NCBI RefSeq assembly: GCF_023476645.1
Contig: NZ_JAMCOJ010000010.1
Coordinates: 1 to 64,000, forward strand
Origin: Cellulophaga sp. 20_2_10
GTDB taxonomy: Bacteria > Bacteroidota > Bacteroidia > Flavobacteriales > Flavobacteriaceae
DNA: 64,000 nucleotides
Direction: 5' to 3'
The position numbers and the translations under genes are program-made. Positions 34,965 to 44,051 of the stretch are shown here, in pieces. The notes under the pieces are model-generated. The model worked only from the letters and a program-made list of their open reading frames with translations. It did no database searches and was not told the DNA's origin. Numbering within the stretch: position 1 is the stretch's first letter; each line of letters starts with the position of its first letter.

Positions 34965-35990
34965 TTAATTTTTTGTAGATTCTCTTTCTACCAATGTAGA
35001 TTGTAGCACCTCTGTTACATAGGTTTCCTCTTCTTCCTCTTTTTCGCTCTCTATTTTTTCTATGAGCATTTTAGAAGACATTTCTCCCATTTGCTCGCCA
35101 TGTTGTGCAATTGCAGTAAGACTTGGGTAAGCGTATTTAGACAAGTTACCATCCGTAAAGCCAATAAACTCTATATCTTCTGGTACTTTTAATCCTTTTT
35201 TAAGTGCAACACGCATACTATACATTGCAAATGTTTCGTGCACACACAAAACAGCATCTACCTCTTCTCTATCGTAAAAATCGCTTATTGCTTTTTCGTC
35301 CATTTTCATTTGAGGCATACTTAAAATTAAGTTTTCATTCACCTCTAAGCCGTGATCACGCAATGCATCACGATACCCATCTGTACGTTGTTTACCAATA
35401 CTCAGGTAATTATCTGTAGTTATTAATGCTATTTTTTTTCGTCCGTTTCCTATTAACTTTTTAACCGCCATATAAGCGCCTTCTCTATCGTTAATAATAA
35501 CTTTATCGCATTTAATTTCATCTGTAACCCTATCAAACATAACCAAAGGAATTCCTTGTTCTGTTATTTCTTTTAAGTGGTTGTAATCGTTTTTTAATTG
35601 TGTTCCTACAGACAAAGACATTATAAAACCATCGATACTGCCATTGGCTAGCATTTCCATATTTATAACCTCTTTATCAAAAGACTCATCAGACAAGCAA
35701 ACAATAACGTTATACCCTTTAGAGTTGGCATAACTTTCTATACCACGAACAACCGTTGTAAAAAAATGGTGCACAATATCTGGTATAATTACACCAATAT
35801 TTTTTGTGCGTTTATTTTTTAAGCTAACCGCAATATTGTTAGGCCTATAATTGTAGAGTTTTGCATATGCTTGTATACGCTCTTTGGTATCTCTGCTTAT
35901 TTCCTCACTATTTTTAAGTGCTTTGGAAACAGTAGAAATAGATACTTCTAATTCTCTTGCAATATGTTTTAGGGTGATAACTTTTTTCAA
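34965..35990 (-). CDS. LacI-family transcriptional regulator
   Basis: 341 residues. Helix-turn-helix ITLKHIARELEVSISTVSKALKN at about 6-28, the hinge helix PNNIAVSLKN, then a periplasmic-binding-protein-like sensor domain with IGVIIPDIVHHFF and DGFIMSL. Such regulators bind a sugar or nucleoside effector. No transport or catabolic operon adjoins it, so the regulon is unknown. It is monocistronic, with a clear terminator. Confidence 0.9.
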   Translation of the reverse strand: MKKVITLKHIARELEVSISTVSKALKNSEEISRDTKERIQAYAKLYNYRPNNIAVSLKNKRTKNIGVIIPDIVHHFFTTVVRGIESYANSKGYNVIVCLSDESFDKEVINMEMLANGSIDGFIMSLSVGTQLKNDYNHLKEITEQGIPLVMFDRVTDEIKCDKVIINDREGAYMAVKKLIGNGRKKIALITTDNYLSIGKQRTDGYRDALRDHGLEVNENLILSMPQMKMDEKAISDFYDREEVDAVLCVHETFAMYSMRVALKKGLKVPEDIEFIGFTDGNLSKYAYPSLTAIAQHGEQMGEMSSKMLIEKIESEKEEEEETYVTEVLQSTLVERESTKN

Positions 35991-36041
35991 AATGAGATTT
36001 TATTATTGTAACTGATGAAAGTACACATAAAAAACAATACT

Positions 36042-36071
36042 ATAAAATATAACAAGCATATTGTATTTTAT
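36042..36071. other. AT-rich dyad upstream of the LacI-type gene
   Basis: ATAAAAT, three bases, ACAA, GCATA, TTGT, ATTTTAT forms an imperfect dyad between the TPR gene end and the regulator start. It could be an operator for the regulator or a weak terminator of the TPR gene; it has no T-run on the relevant strand. Confidence 0.3.
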
Positions 36072-36114
36072 AATTTGCTCTAGTTTGAAGAAATCTTTAA
36101 TTATCTAGTGCTAT

Positions 36115-37272
36115 TTATCCGCCATTCGCAAAAATCTCACTCTTTAATTCGGAAATTCGTTTTTCAGCAAACTTCACAAAATACTGATTCTTAACACCTT
36201 TGGATGCACTTTTTTGTTTTAATTGCGTATAGTAATTAAGCTTTACTTTAGGGTCTTTATAAAACTTATCTGCATAAATACTGGCTTGGTATAAGTATGA
36301 TGGATTTGTTGGGTCTTCGTCAAAAGCCATATTGTAATATTTTATAGCCGTTTTATAATCTTGCTTATCAACAGCAATACGTGCAGCAACTTGGTATTCT
36401 TCATCTAACGAGTACGTATGTGCAGCTATAGCTTTATGTATATAAACCGTTGCACTATCTAGCTCTTTGTCTTTTCTGTACACCTCACTAATTGTACGTA
36501 AGATTTTTACATCTTCATCATCATAACTTAGAAGAAACTTATAGTTCTCTATCGATTTTTTATACTTTTCTAATTTATCATAGGCATACCCTAATCTATT
36601 GTAAGTTTGCTTTTCTATTTTACCTAAATTTAATAGTTTTTCATACCACAGCGCAGATTCTTTAAAATTATCTTTATTAAATAATGCCAATGCCTTTACC
36701 TTTATAAGTACAGGATCGTTTTCAAAAATACGCAGTCCTTTATCTGCATATTTCACAACAGAATCGTTCTCATGCTCTGCAACATAATACACACTTAAAC
36801 GTTGCAAACTACGCAGGTGGGTACTATCTATTTCTAATGCTTTTTTATACCATAATACACTTGTAGCATCTTGTTTTATACCACTATAGGCTCTTGCTAA
36901 ATTGTAACTAAATTCTGGATTAGTTTTAGAAATTTGCACAAGATTACCAAACAACATCGTTGCTTGCTTATACTTGTTCGTTTTTAAATACAACTTACCT
37001 AAGTTAAATCTAGCAACTACTAAACTTGTATCTCTTGTTACAACAGTACTGTATTGAGCAATAGCCTTATCATAATTACCGATAGCGTTATATGCTTTTG
37101 CAATTTGAAGATTTGCACTCGTATTATTTATTTTAGCATACTCGTTAATTGCAGCAGTATAACTACCTGTATTATACAAACTATCTGCTACATTAAAAGC
37201 AGAGGTTTGCGCCCCTGCTTTTAAAAACATAAACAGAACAATTAATACTGTTGTATAATTATTTTTAGTCAT
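36115..37272 (-). CDS. Exported TPR protein
   Basis: 385 residues with a signal peptide 1-21. The rest is about nine tetratricopeptide repeats (for example YNAIGNYDKAIAQY, AYDKLEKYKKSIENY, AVDKQDYKTAIKYY), a protein-interaction scaffold facing the periplasm. Its start overlaps the BlaR1-type gene stop by 8 bases, so it is the distal gene of the BlaI-BlaR1-BlaR1 transcript and may help in sensing or signal relay. Confidence 0.85.
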   Translation of the reverse strand: MTKNNYTTVLIVLFMFLKAGAQTSAFNVADSLYNTGSYTAAINEYAKINNTSANLQIAKAYNAIGNYDKAIAQYSTVVTRDTSLVVARFNLGKLYLKTNKYKQATMLFGNLVQISKTNPEFSYNLARAYSGIKQDATSVLWYKKALEIDSTHLRSLQRLSVYYVAEHENDSVVKYADKGLRIFENDPVLIKVKALALFNKDNFKESALWYEKLLNLGKIEKQTYNRLGYAYDKLEKYKKSIENYKFLLSYDDEDVKILRTISEVYRKDKELDSATVYIHKAIAAHTYSLDEEYQVAARIAVDKQDYKTAIKYYNMAFDEDPTNPSYLYQASIYADKFYKDPKVKLNYYTQLKQKSASKGVKNQYFVKFAEKRISELKSEIFANGG

Positions 37273-38992
37273 TTTTTTTCTGTAGCTTAAATGTAATTGG
37301 CAATGAAAAAGGAACTTTTACGGCTTTTCCTCTTTGCTTACCTGGCGTAACATTTGGTAATTTTTTTATAATACTCAACACAACTTCTTCTAACCTAACA
37401 TCTGGTCCGCGCATCTGAATTTTATCAATACTACCATCTTCCATCATTACAAAACGCACAGAAACTCTACCTTGCACTCCTTCTTTTTGTGCAGATTCTG
37501 GATAGCTAAAATGTTTTCTAATATGCTCATTTATTTTATCATTAAAACAAGCTCTTTTATCTGTAGCATTTTCACAACCTGGAAAAACAGGAACCTCATC
37601 TATTACAGAAAAAGGAACTTCTTTTGCATCTTTATACGACCTATCCTTTTCTTCTTGTTCTTTACGTAACAAGGCTGTTTTTACATCTTTAGTTAATTTT
37701 TCTTTATCACTTTCTGATGTTAACCTAAATGAAATTGGCAATGAAAAAGGAACTCTTACATTTTGCCCCCTTTGCTTACCTGGTTTAAAGTTTGGCAATA
37801 ATTTTATAATACGTATTGCTTCCTCCTCTAGTATTACAGCTGGCCCGCGAGTTTGTAACTCACCTATTTTGCCATCTTCCATAATTACAAAACGTGTAGA
37901 AACTCTACCTTGTATACCTTTCTCTTGAGCTTCTTCTGGGTATCTAAAATGTTTTCTAATGTGCTTATTCATTTTATCATTAAAACAAGCTCTTTTGTCT
38001 GTTGCGTCTTCACAACCTGGAAATACAGGAACATCTTCTATAACTGAAAAAGGCACATCTACTATTACATCCTGTTTAACTGGAGTTTCTTTTACTTCTT
38101 GAATATCACTATCTGTATCTTTTTCTTGACCTTTAGAGGATGTGTAAAAAAGAATGCAAACTATAGTTGGCAACAGCAATAAATACTTGCTTGCCCATAT
38201 TTTTTTAGATTGATTTTTTTGTAACATTTTAATTCGTTTTTTAATTAATGATGATGAAAAGAAGTGATTTATAAATGAGATATTTTCTGTTTGAAAAACT
38301 TGAGACAATAGCAACTCGTACTGCTCTTTCCTATGAGTCTTAGCCACTTTAGCGTCTGCAATAAACTCGTGCACTTCTGATATTCTACTTTGATAAATAT
38401 ATACTAGTGGATTAAACCAATACACAATACGTAATACCTCAAAAAACAATAAATCTAACGTATGCTTTTGTCTAATATGTACTAGTTCGTGTGCAATAAT
38501 ATTAGGATACTCTTTAGTTTTTATTTTATCACCCAAAAAAATAGTTTTAAAGAATGAAAAAGCGCTGTTACTTTGTTTTAAAACAACCTCAGTAAAATCT
38601 GTATAAACAGTTTTTTCTCCTCTTTTACGTAATTTATGCAGTTGGAGTATTTTAAATAAAAATAAAAAAAGTGCCACCACCACTCCAATACTAAAAAGAA
38701 TACCATACCAAGGCATTGTTAATTGTTGCGCTACATTTGTATTATTTAAAAGAGCTGTATTTGTTTCTAAATCGTAATTAGAAAACATAAATGGTGTGTA
38801 AACGGCAACTGCATCTGGCACCTTACTTTTAAATATATCTAAAGTTATTAGTGGCAGTAAAAACGATAGTACACACGTACCCAATAAATACCATCTGTTC
38901 CATTGAAAAAAGGTTTCTCTTCTCAAAAACACATCATAAATAATAAGGAAAACCAACTGAAACGCTAGACATTCTATTACGTATTGTATCAT
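37265..38992 (-). CDS. BlaR1-type M56 peptidase with two TonB-like C-terminal domains
   Basis: 575 residues. N-terminal membrane helices lie at about 3-23, 36-54, 96-115 and 270-285, with the M56 zinc site HELVH at 168-172. After the last helix come two TonB-C-like domains, residues 312-424 and 459-570. These are near-duplicates, each starting VPVFPGCE-ATDKRACFNDK and ending VKVPFSLPI or VRVPFSLPI. BlaR1 itself has a penicillin-binding domain in that position, so the extracellular-side input differs. A signal from the cell envelope cleaving the BlaI-type repressor is the family model. Confidence 0.85.
   Translation of the reverse strand: MIQYVIECLAFQLVFLIIYDVFLRRETFFQWNRWYLLGTCVLSFLLPLITLDIFKSKVPDAVAVYTPFMFSNYDLETNTALLNNTNVAQQLTMPWYGILFSIGVVVALFLFLFKILQLHKLRKRGEKTVYTDFTEVVLKQSNSAFSFFKTIFLGDKIKTKEYPNIIAHELVHIRQKHTLDLLFFEVLRIVYWFNPLVYIYQSRISEVHEFIADAKVAKTHRKEQYELLLSQVFQTENISFINHFFSSSLIKKRIKMLQKNQSKKIWASKYLLLLPTIVCILFYTSSKGQEKDTDSDIQEVKETPVKQDVIVDVPFSVIEDVPVFPGCEDATDKRACFNDKMNKHIRKHFRYPEEAQEKGIQGRVSTRFVIMEDGKIGELQTRGPAVILEEEAIRIIKLLPNFKPGKQRGQNVRVPFSLPISFRLTSESDKEKLTKDVKTALLRKEQEEKDRSYKDAKEVPFSVIDEVPVFPGCENATDKRACFNDKINEHIRKHFSYPESAQKEGVQGRVSVRFVMMEDGSIDKIQMRGPDVRLEEVVLSIIKKLPNVTPGKQRGKAVKVPFSLPITFKLQKKND
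37283..38059 (-). repeat. Tandem intragenic duplication of a TonB-like domain
   Basis: Two imperfect copies, 37721-38059 and 37283-37618, encode the paired TonB-like domains. Their order of residues is almost identical, including PGCE/ATDKRACFNDK and GRVS-RFV-MEDG. The linker of about 35 residues is charged (KEQEEKDRSYKDAK). The duplication is recent enough to be plain at the protein level. Confidence 0.8.
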
Positions 38993-39009
38993 CGTTTTTT
39001 ATATTTTTA

Positions 39010-40386
39010 TTACCGTAATCTAAATGTAATTGGCAATGAGAAAGGAACTTTAACTGCTTTACCATTTTTCATACCAGGATTCATTTTAGGTAATTTACTA
39101 ATAATACGAGCAGCTTCTTTTTCTAAAGACTCGTCTGGACCTCGCATTTGTAAGTTTTTTATAGAGCCATCTTCTTCAATTATAAACCTCATAGATACAA
39201 CACCTTGTATTTCTTTTTCATGAGCTTCTACTGGATAAGCAAAATTCCTTCTAACGTGGTTCCTCATTTGTTTATTAAAACTTTCAAAAGTGTTTACTCC
39301 CTCTTCATTACCAGGAAAACTTGGAAGAACTTCCAGTTCAGAAAAAGCCACTAATTCACCATCAACCTTATTAAAAACTTCGGTATTTTTTATTTCACGA
39401 TTAGATGCTAATTCTTTAAGTTCTGAATCTGATGTAGTTTCAAATGAATTTGGCCTTTTTAAAGCCGTAATAACAACTTCACTTAACGCAGCTGTTGCAT
39501 TTACTTCGCTTTTTGCTTCTACTGCATCTATTTTAGCTTCGTTTTCTGTTTCGCATGATGTGTAAAATAACATCCCTGCAACTAATGGTATTAATGCTAA
39601 ATATTTTAGCTTTAAAACTTTACCGGATTTTGATTTTTGTAACATAACTATTCGTTTTTTAATTAATGATGATTTATAAAAATGGTTGATGAATGAAATA
39701 TTTTTTGTCTCAAAAATTTGAGATAATAATAATTCGTACTGTTCTTTTTTACTTGTTTTACGCACTTTAGAGTCTGCTATAAACTCGTGTACTTCTGATA
39801 TTCTATTCTGATAGATATATACGAGTGGATTAAACCAAAGTACGATGCGCATTACCTCAAAAAATAATAAATCTAAGGTGTGCTTTTGCTTCACATGTAC
39901 TAACTCGTGCTCTAAAATGCCTTCTTCATTTTCTTTTGTAACCGCATCGCCCATAAAAACAGTATTGTAAAATGAAAATGCATTATTGCTTTTTGGGATT
40001 GTAATTTTTATATAGTCTGAGAATTTTTGCTTTTCTCCCGCTTGCGTCAATTTTATAATCTGATAAATTTTATAAACAAACAAAGCAAACGCTACTACTG
40101 CGCCAATTACAAATACCACTTTAAGCCAAGGAAAAATGCTCTCTGTTGCAGCCTGCGGTGAATTTGATGTTAGTATAATTTCATCTAAAACAATGGCTGC
40201 ATATTGTTGTGATACTACAGTTTTAAAGACAGGTAACTTTACAAAGGGCAAAAATAATGATCCTAAAAACGCACCTATTAAATACACTCGGTTGCTCTGA
40301 AAAAAGGTTTCTTTCTTTAAAAACAAATCATAAATTGCTAAAAACAACAACTGAAATGTAACCACTAAAACTATATACTGTACCAT
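39010..40386 (-). CDS. BlaR1-type M56 peptidase with one TonB-like C-terminal domain
   Basis: 458 residues, paralogue of the next gene. Membrane helices lie at about 5-24, 36-50 and 88-110, with another near 266-283; the zinc site HELVH is at 160-164. One TonB-like domain (about 350-457, FPGNEEGVNTFESFNKQ to VPFSLPITFRLR) closes the protein. It begins 5 bases after the BlaI-type gene. In the Bla model the M56 domain is switched on by the envelope sensor and cuts the repressor. Confidence 0.85.
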   Translation of the reverse strand: MVQYIVLVVTFQLLFLAIYDLFLKKETFFQSNRVYLIGAFLGSLFLPFVKLPVFKTVVSQQYAAIVLDEIILTSNSPQAATESIFPWLKVVFVIGAVVAFALFVYKIYQIIKLTQAGEKQKFSDYIKITIPKSNNAFSFYNTVFMGDAVTKENEEGILEHELVHVKQKHTLDLLFFEVMRIVLWFNPLVYIYQNRISEVHEFIADSKVRKTSKKEQYELLLSQIFETKNISFINHFYKSSLIKKRIVMLQKSKSGKVLKLKYLALIPLVAGMLFYTSCETENEAKIDAVEAKSEVNATAALSEVVITALKRPNSFETTSDSELKELASNREIKNTEVFNKVDGELVAFSELEVLPSFPGNEEGVNTFESFNKQMRNHVRRNFAYPVEAHEKEIQGVVSMRFIIEEDGSIKNLQMRGPDESLEKEAARIISKLPKMNPGMKNGKAVKVPFSLPITFRLR

Positions 40387-40391
40387 ACGTT

Positions 40392-40757
40392 CTATTCTTT
40401 ATCGTCTTCTTTAATATCCTTTAAAATTGATTCCAATTCAGATAAACTCATATCGTTCTTTTTCATAAAAAACGATACCATACTTTTAAATGAACCTTGA
40501 AAATAACCTTCCATTAATTTATTAATAGATTGGTTGCTGTAATCTGCTTTTTTAATAAGCGGAAAATACAAATACCCTCTCCCCAACTTTTCGTGACCTA
40601 CAAAACCTTTATTTTCTAGAATACGCACAATCGTAGATACTGTGTTGTATGCTGGCTTTGGTGTTGGCAACTCCTCTATTACATCTGCAACGCTCGTTTT
40701 TTCTAAGCTCCATAGCACTTGCATAATCTCTTCTTCTGCCTTCGTTAACTGCTTCAT
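40392..40757 (-). CDS. BlaI/MecI-type transcriptional repressor
   Basis: 121 residues. A winged helix of the BlaI/MecI/CopY family spans about 1-70, with LTKAEEEIMQVLW at 4-16 and AYNTVSTIVRILENKGFV at 36-53 as recognition region; the rest is the dimerisation part. It is followed immediately by two M56 peptidase genes, the classic repressor-protease pairing. A palindrome lies about 90 bases upstream at 40847-40860. Confidence 0.92.
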   Translation of the reverse strand: MKQLTKAEEEIMQVLWSLEKTSVADVIEELPTPKPAYNTVSTIVRILENKGFVGHEKLGRGYLYFPLIKKADYSNQSINKLMEGYFQGSFKSMVSFFMKKNDMSLSELESILKDIKEDDKE

Positions 40758-40846
40758 TCTTTTTTATTTTATGTAAATTCTAGAACACTGTGAATATGAA
40801 TTTAGTACTATTTATCTGATATTCTTCTGCTAATATAACTAATATT

Positions 40847-40860
40847 TTAGTTTAAACTAA
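40847..40860. promoter_or_regulatory. Palindrome, candidate BlaI operator
   Basis: TTAGTTTAAACTAA is its own reverse complement over 14 bases. Further CTAATA half-like words precede it at 40830 and 40839. It lies in the divergent space between the repressor gene (start 40757) and DUF456 (start 40923), where an autoregulatory operator is expected. Binding is inferred only. Confidence 0.55.
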
Positions 40861-40922
40861 TGTTTTAGGTGAAAAATTTGTAACAAATTGTTCTTATCTT
40901 CGTCAAACAAGTAAATTAAATA

Positions 40923-41441
40923 ATGGATATAGCGCTTTTAGTACTAGGTATTATTCTAATGTTAACTGGTATTATTGGTAGTTTTTTACCTGTTTTACCT
41001 GGGCCACCAATAAGTTGGCTTGGCTTACTAGTGCTATACCTAACAAAAGCGATACCCAACGACTGGGTTTTTCTTAGTGTTACTCTGGTAATAGCATTAG
41101 TAGTTTTTGCTCTAGATTATATTATTCCGGCTATTGGAACCAAAAAATTTGGAGGTACAAAAGCTGGTATGATAGGTACAACTATTGGTTTATTGGTTGC
41201 TATATTTTTTCCTGTATTGGGTATATTTGGAATTGTAGTTTGGCCCTTTGTAGGTGCTTTTGTAGGGGAACTTTTAAATAAAGCCGACCAAAAAACAGCA
41301 TTTAAAGCTGCTTTTGGTTCTTTTATTGGCTTTTTAACCGGTACTTTTTTAAAATTTATGCTCTCTATAATATATATAGGCCTGTTTATTTCTACCGTTT
41401 GGGAATACAGTGAAGCGTTGTTTCCGTTTTTTTACAGTTAA
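40923..41441 (+). CDS. DUF456 membrane protein
   Basis: 172 residues with about five membrane segments and glycine-rich helices (GIIGSFLPVLPGPPISWLGLL, GTKKFGGTKAG). DUF456 proteins are small integral membrane proteins of unknown role. A TATCTTCG word at 40895-40902 could be its -7 box. Its stop lies 10 bases before the preferred start of the M28 peptidase. Confidence 0.85.
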   Translation: MDIALLVLGIILMLTGIIGSFLPVLPGPPISWLGLLVLYLTKAIPNDWVFLSVTLVIALVVFALDYIIPAIGTKKFGGTKAGMIGTTIGLLVAIFFPVLGIFGIVVWPFVGAFVGELLNKADQKTAFKAAFGSFIGFLTGTFLKFMLSIIYIGLFISTVWEYSEALFPFFYS

Positions 41442-41451
41442 AATCATACGT

Positions 41452-42387
41452 ATGAAAAAAATACTATCAACCCTTATACTACTTTCCTTCTTAATTTCTT
41501 GCGGACAAAAAAAGACCAGCTCCCAGACTGTAACTAATATAGATACGGTACGTATTAAAAAAGACTTGCTAAAAATTACAAAAACACAGAATAGCAGAAA
41601 TTATAAAAATATAAAAACCCTTAACTCAATTGCGAGCTACATTAAAGTTGAACTTGCTAAAGTGTGCGACTCTACTACCTACCAAGAATATAAGGTTGAA
41701 AATGAAACTTACAAAAATGTCCTTGGCTCTATGGGCACAGAACATAAAGAACGCTTAATTATTGGTGCCCATTATGATGTTTATGGCGATCAAGAAGGTG
41801 CCGACGATAACGCAAGTGGTGTTGCCGGATTATTAGAACTAGCACGTTTATTAGCTAAAGAAAAACTTGATTATAGAATAGATTTTGTTGCCTACACACT
41901 AGAAGAACCTCCTTTTTTTAGAACTGAGAAAATGGGAAGCTATGTGCATGCAAATTATTTAAAAGATAATAAGATACCTGTAAAGGGTATGATTTGCTTA
42001 GAAATGATTGGTTATTATAACGATGAGGCTAACACACAAACGTACCCTATAGAAGGTATGAGTGCTATTTACGGCAATCGCGCTAATTTTATAACTGTTG
42101 TTCAAAATGAAAAAAGTGGCAGTTTTGGTACAGAAATAGAAAACTTAATGAAAAAACAGAAACTGATACCTACTGTAGCTTTTAAAGGATCTTCTCTTGT
42201 TACTGGCGTAGATTTTTCTGATCATTTAAACTACTGGAATTTAAATTACCCCGCAGTTATGATAACCAACACCTCTTTTTACCGCAACAAAAATTACCAC
42301 ACAAATAAAGATAATTTAGAAACCCTTGCTATTTCTAAAATGAGTGCTGTAATAGAACAATTGTATTATACCATAAAAGAACTATAA
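41452..42387 (+). CDS. M28 family zinc peptidase, lipoprotein
   Basis: The ORF is open from 41410, but ATG 41452 gives a proper signal with lipobox LISC and lipidated Cys17, so I take that start (311 residues). Zinc ligands and catalytic residues: GAHYD with His107 and Asp109, GADDNASG with Asp118/119, EE at 151-152, and SDHLNYW with a late His. M28 enzymes are aminopeptidases acting on peptides, here at the outer membrane or periplasm. It probably shares a transcript with DUF456. Confidence 0.85.
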   Translation: MKKILSTLILLSFLISCGQKKTSSQTVTNIDTVRIKKDLLKITKTQNSRNYKNIKTLNSIASYIKVELAKVCDSTTYQEYKVENETYKNVLGSMGTEHKERLIIGAHYDVYGDQEGADDNASGVAGLLELARLLAKEKLDYRIDFVAYTLEEPPFFRTEKMGSYVHANYLKDNKIPVKGMICLEMIGYYNDEANTQTYPIEGMSAIYGNRANFITVVQNEKSGSFGTEIENLMKKQKLIPTVAFKGSSLVTGVDFSDHLNYWNLNYPAVMITNTSFYRNKNYHTNKDNLETLAISKMSAVIEQLYYTIKEL

Positions 42388-42389
42388 GA

Positions 42390-42429
42390 AAGCATCAAAA
42401 ATTAAATAAATATTCAATTTTTGATGCTT
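42390..42429. terminator. Bidirectional terminator
   Basis: AAGCATCAAAAATT at 42390-42403 is the exact reverse complement of AATTTTTGATGCTT at 42416-42429. It sits between the converging M28 peptidase and nitroreductase genes and can serve both. Confidence 0.85.
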
Positions 42430-42458
42430 CTAAAAAAATAGTACTAGTTAGCAATTAG

Positions 42459-43010
42459 CTACAACCAAACTGTTTTATCTTCAACAGCTCCTCTGGTTGC
42501 TTCAGGAAGCTCGTCATCTGAATATCCCATATAAAAGAAACCAAGACATACTTCTCCTTCTTCCATCGCAAAAAATTCTCCCATATATTTCACCAATCCA
42601 GGAGAACTCCAATAACTACCAATACCCAAATCTGTACACGTAAGCCACATATTTTGTACTGCCATTGCAGTTGCCGCAACTTCTTCCCATTCTGGAACAG
42701 ACTCATTAGGATCTCTCTGCATACAAATAGCAATTATTGCTCCCGCTTTTTGCGGATTATTTATTAGCTTTTCAACCTTAAACTGCTTTGGCTTAGGATC
42801 ATTCTCCATATATTTTAAAGACAAAAACATTCCTAGTTTTGCTCTTGTCTCACCTTGTATTACTTTAAAACGCCAAGGTTCTGTCTTTTTATGTGATGGT
42901 GCCCAATTGCCAGCTTCTAAAACTTTTTCAATTAATTCTTTTGCTATTGGTTTGTCGTTATATTGTGCAGGAAAAACAGATCTCCTCTTCATTATTATAT
43001 CTAAAATCAT
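42459..43010 (-). CDS. Nitroreductase-family flavoprotein
   Basis: 183 residues, single nitroreductase domain. MKRRSVFPAQYNDKPI opens the FMN site, then GNWAPSHKKTEPWRF, AAVAVQNMWLTCTDLGIGSYWSSP, and a C-terminal GFFYMGY strand. It resembles the YdjA-like short subgroup, which reduces nitro or quinone compounds with NAD(P)H. The physiological substrate is unknown. Confidence 0.88.
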   Translation of the reverse strand: MILDIIMKRRSVFPAQYNDKPIAKELIEKVLEAGNWAPSHKKTEPWRFKVIQGETRAKLGMFLSLKYMENDPKPKQFKVEKLINNPQKAGAIIAICMQRDPNESVPEWEEVAATAMAVQNMWLTCTDLGIGSYWSSPGLVKYMGEFFAMEEGEVCLGFFYMGYSDDELPEATRGAVEDKTVWL

Positions 43011-43079
43011 AAGTTCAATTATTAAGCACTACAAAGATAAAGGTTAAGCCAATACACCTTTTAAAAGTATTTGTTAATT

Positions 43080-43973
43080 CTAATTTTTATCACCCAACAA
43101 CAACTGCATACAATGTTTTAAAACAGGGTTTCTATTGTCTTCTTTCCAAATAACAGATAATACTGCTCGTTGTGGTATTTTTTTAAGTTCTATAAATTTT
43201 ACATTCATATTAAAACCTTGCTGTAAAGAAGTAGGCACAATGGCAACGCCCAAATTATTTTCTACCAATGTAAAAATGGTTTGTGCGTGTACAGATTTAT
43301 GAGACACTTTTGGCGTAAAACCCGCATCTTCACAAATGCTCATAACCGTATCATAATACAGCGGACTATAATCTTGCGAAAACAGAATAAAATTCTCATC
43401 TAAAAATTGCTGCATTCCCTTAAAGTTCGTTTCTGTAATTTTATGGTTAGCGGGTACAACTATAGAAAAAGTATCATTAAACACTGGCTTTATTCCCAAA
43501 CCCTTTGGTACTCTTACCATACGCACAAAACCAATATCTAAGCCGTCTTTTAAAACAGCATTTAACTGTGCGTTGTTAGATAGCTCTTCTAAACTGGTAT
43601 TTATTTCTGGAAAAGCATCTTTCAATTTTAATAACAAATCTGGTATTACCGTTTGCATAGCAGAACCTAAAAAGCCAATATTAAGTTCTCCAAACTTACC
43701 CTGACTTATCAATTTTATATGTCGTTTTGTAAGTTCTAAATGATTTAAAATAAACTCTATTTCATCTTTTAAATAAATCCCAGCAACTGTTAACTCCACC
43801 TTTTTTTTATTTCGAATAAAAAGCTGCGTCTCTAGAATTTCTTCCATTTGCTTTATTTGTCTACTTAATCCTGGTTGCGAAATAAACAACCGTTCTGCTG
43901 CTTTTCTAAAGTGTAATTCTTCAGCAACAGCTAAAAAGTAATTAAAATGACGTAATTCTAATTGATAACCCAT
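43080..43973 (-). CDS. LysR-family regulator divergent from hut genes
   Basis: The ORF opens at 44093, but that start would run into hutH; ATG 43973 begins MGYQLELRHFNYFLAVAE, which is the normal LysR N-terminus (297 residues). The helix-turn-helix is near 18-40 (RKAAERLFISQPGLSRQI). A two-lobed effector domain follows (FGELNIGFLGSA, DGLDIGFVR). Its divergence from hutH, with a dyad between, suggests control of histidine use. The effector may be urocanate, but that is only a guess from context. Confidence 0.85.
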   Translation of the reverse strand: MGYQLELRHFNYFLAVAEELHFRKAAERLFISQPGLSRQIKQMEEILETQLFIRNKKKVELTVAGIYLKDEIEFILNHLELTKRHIKLISQGKFGELNIGFLGSAMQTVIPDLLLKLKDAFPEINTSLEELSNNAQLNAVLKDGLDIGFVRMVRVPKGLGIKPVFNDTFSIVVPANHKITETNFKGMQQFLDENFILFSQDYSPLYYDTVMSICEDAGFTPKVSHKSVHAQTIFTLVENNLGVAIVPTSLQQGFNMNVKFIELKKIPQRAVLSVIWKEDNRNPVLKHCMQLLLGDKN

Positions 43974-43995
43974 AGTTATTAGTAATTGACAAATA

Positions 43996-44013
43996 TGATA
44001 TTGGTAATTATCA
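43996..44013. promoter_or_regulatory. Dyad between lysR and hutH
   Basis: TGATA-N8-TATCA (TGATATTGGTAATTATCA) is a perfect 5-bp dyad and contains a T-N11-A type core, the general form of a LysR-regulator site. It is 23 bases from the regulator ATG and about 38 from hutH. Confidence 0.5.
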
Positions 44014-44051
44014 AACTTAATCAATAATTTTATAGTATTAAAATATATGCT

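Noticed and set aside
36042-36071. AT-rich dyad as a strong terminator of the TPR gene
   Set aside because: It has a bulge, only A-T rich arms and no T-run in the transcript direction; kept as an uncertain dyad.
37283-38059. TonB-domain repeats as an assembly error
   Set aside because: The copies differ at many residues and the linker is distinct, so they are a true duplication.
41410-41451. GTG start of the M28 peptidase inside DUF456
   Set aside because: It would put 14 residues before a clear lipoprotein signal; ATG 41452 is preferred.
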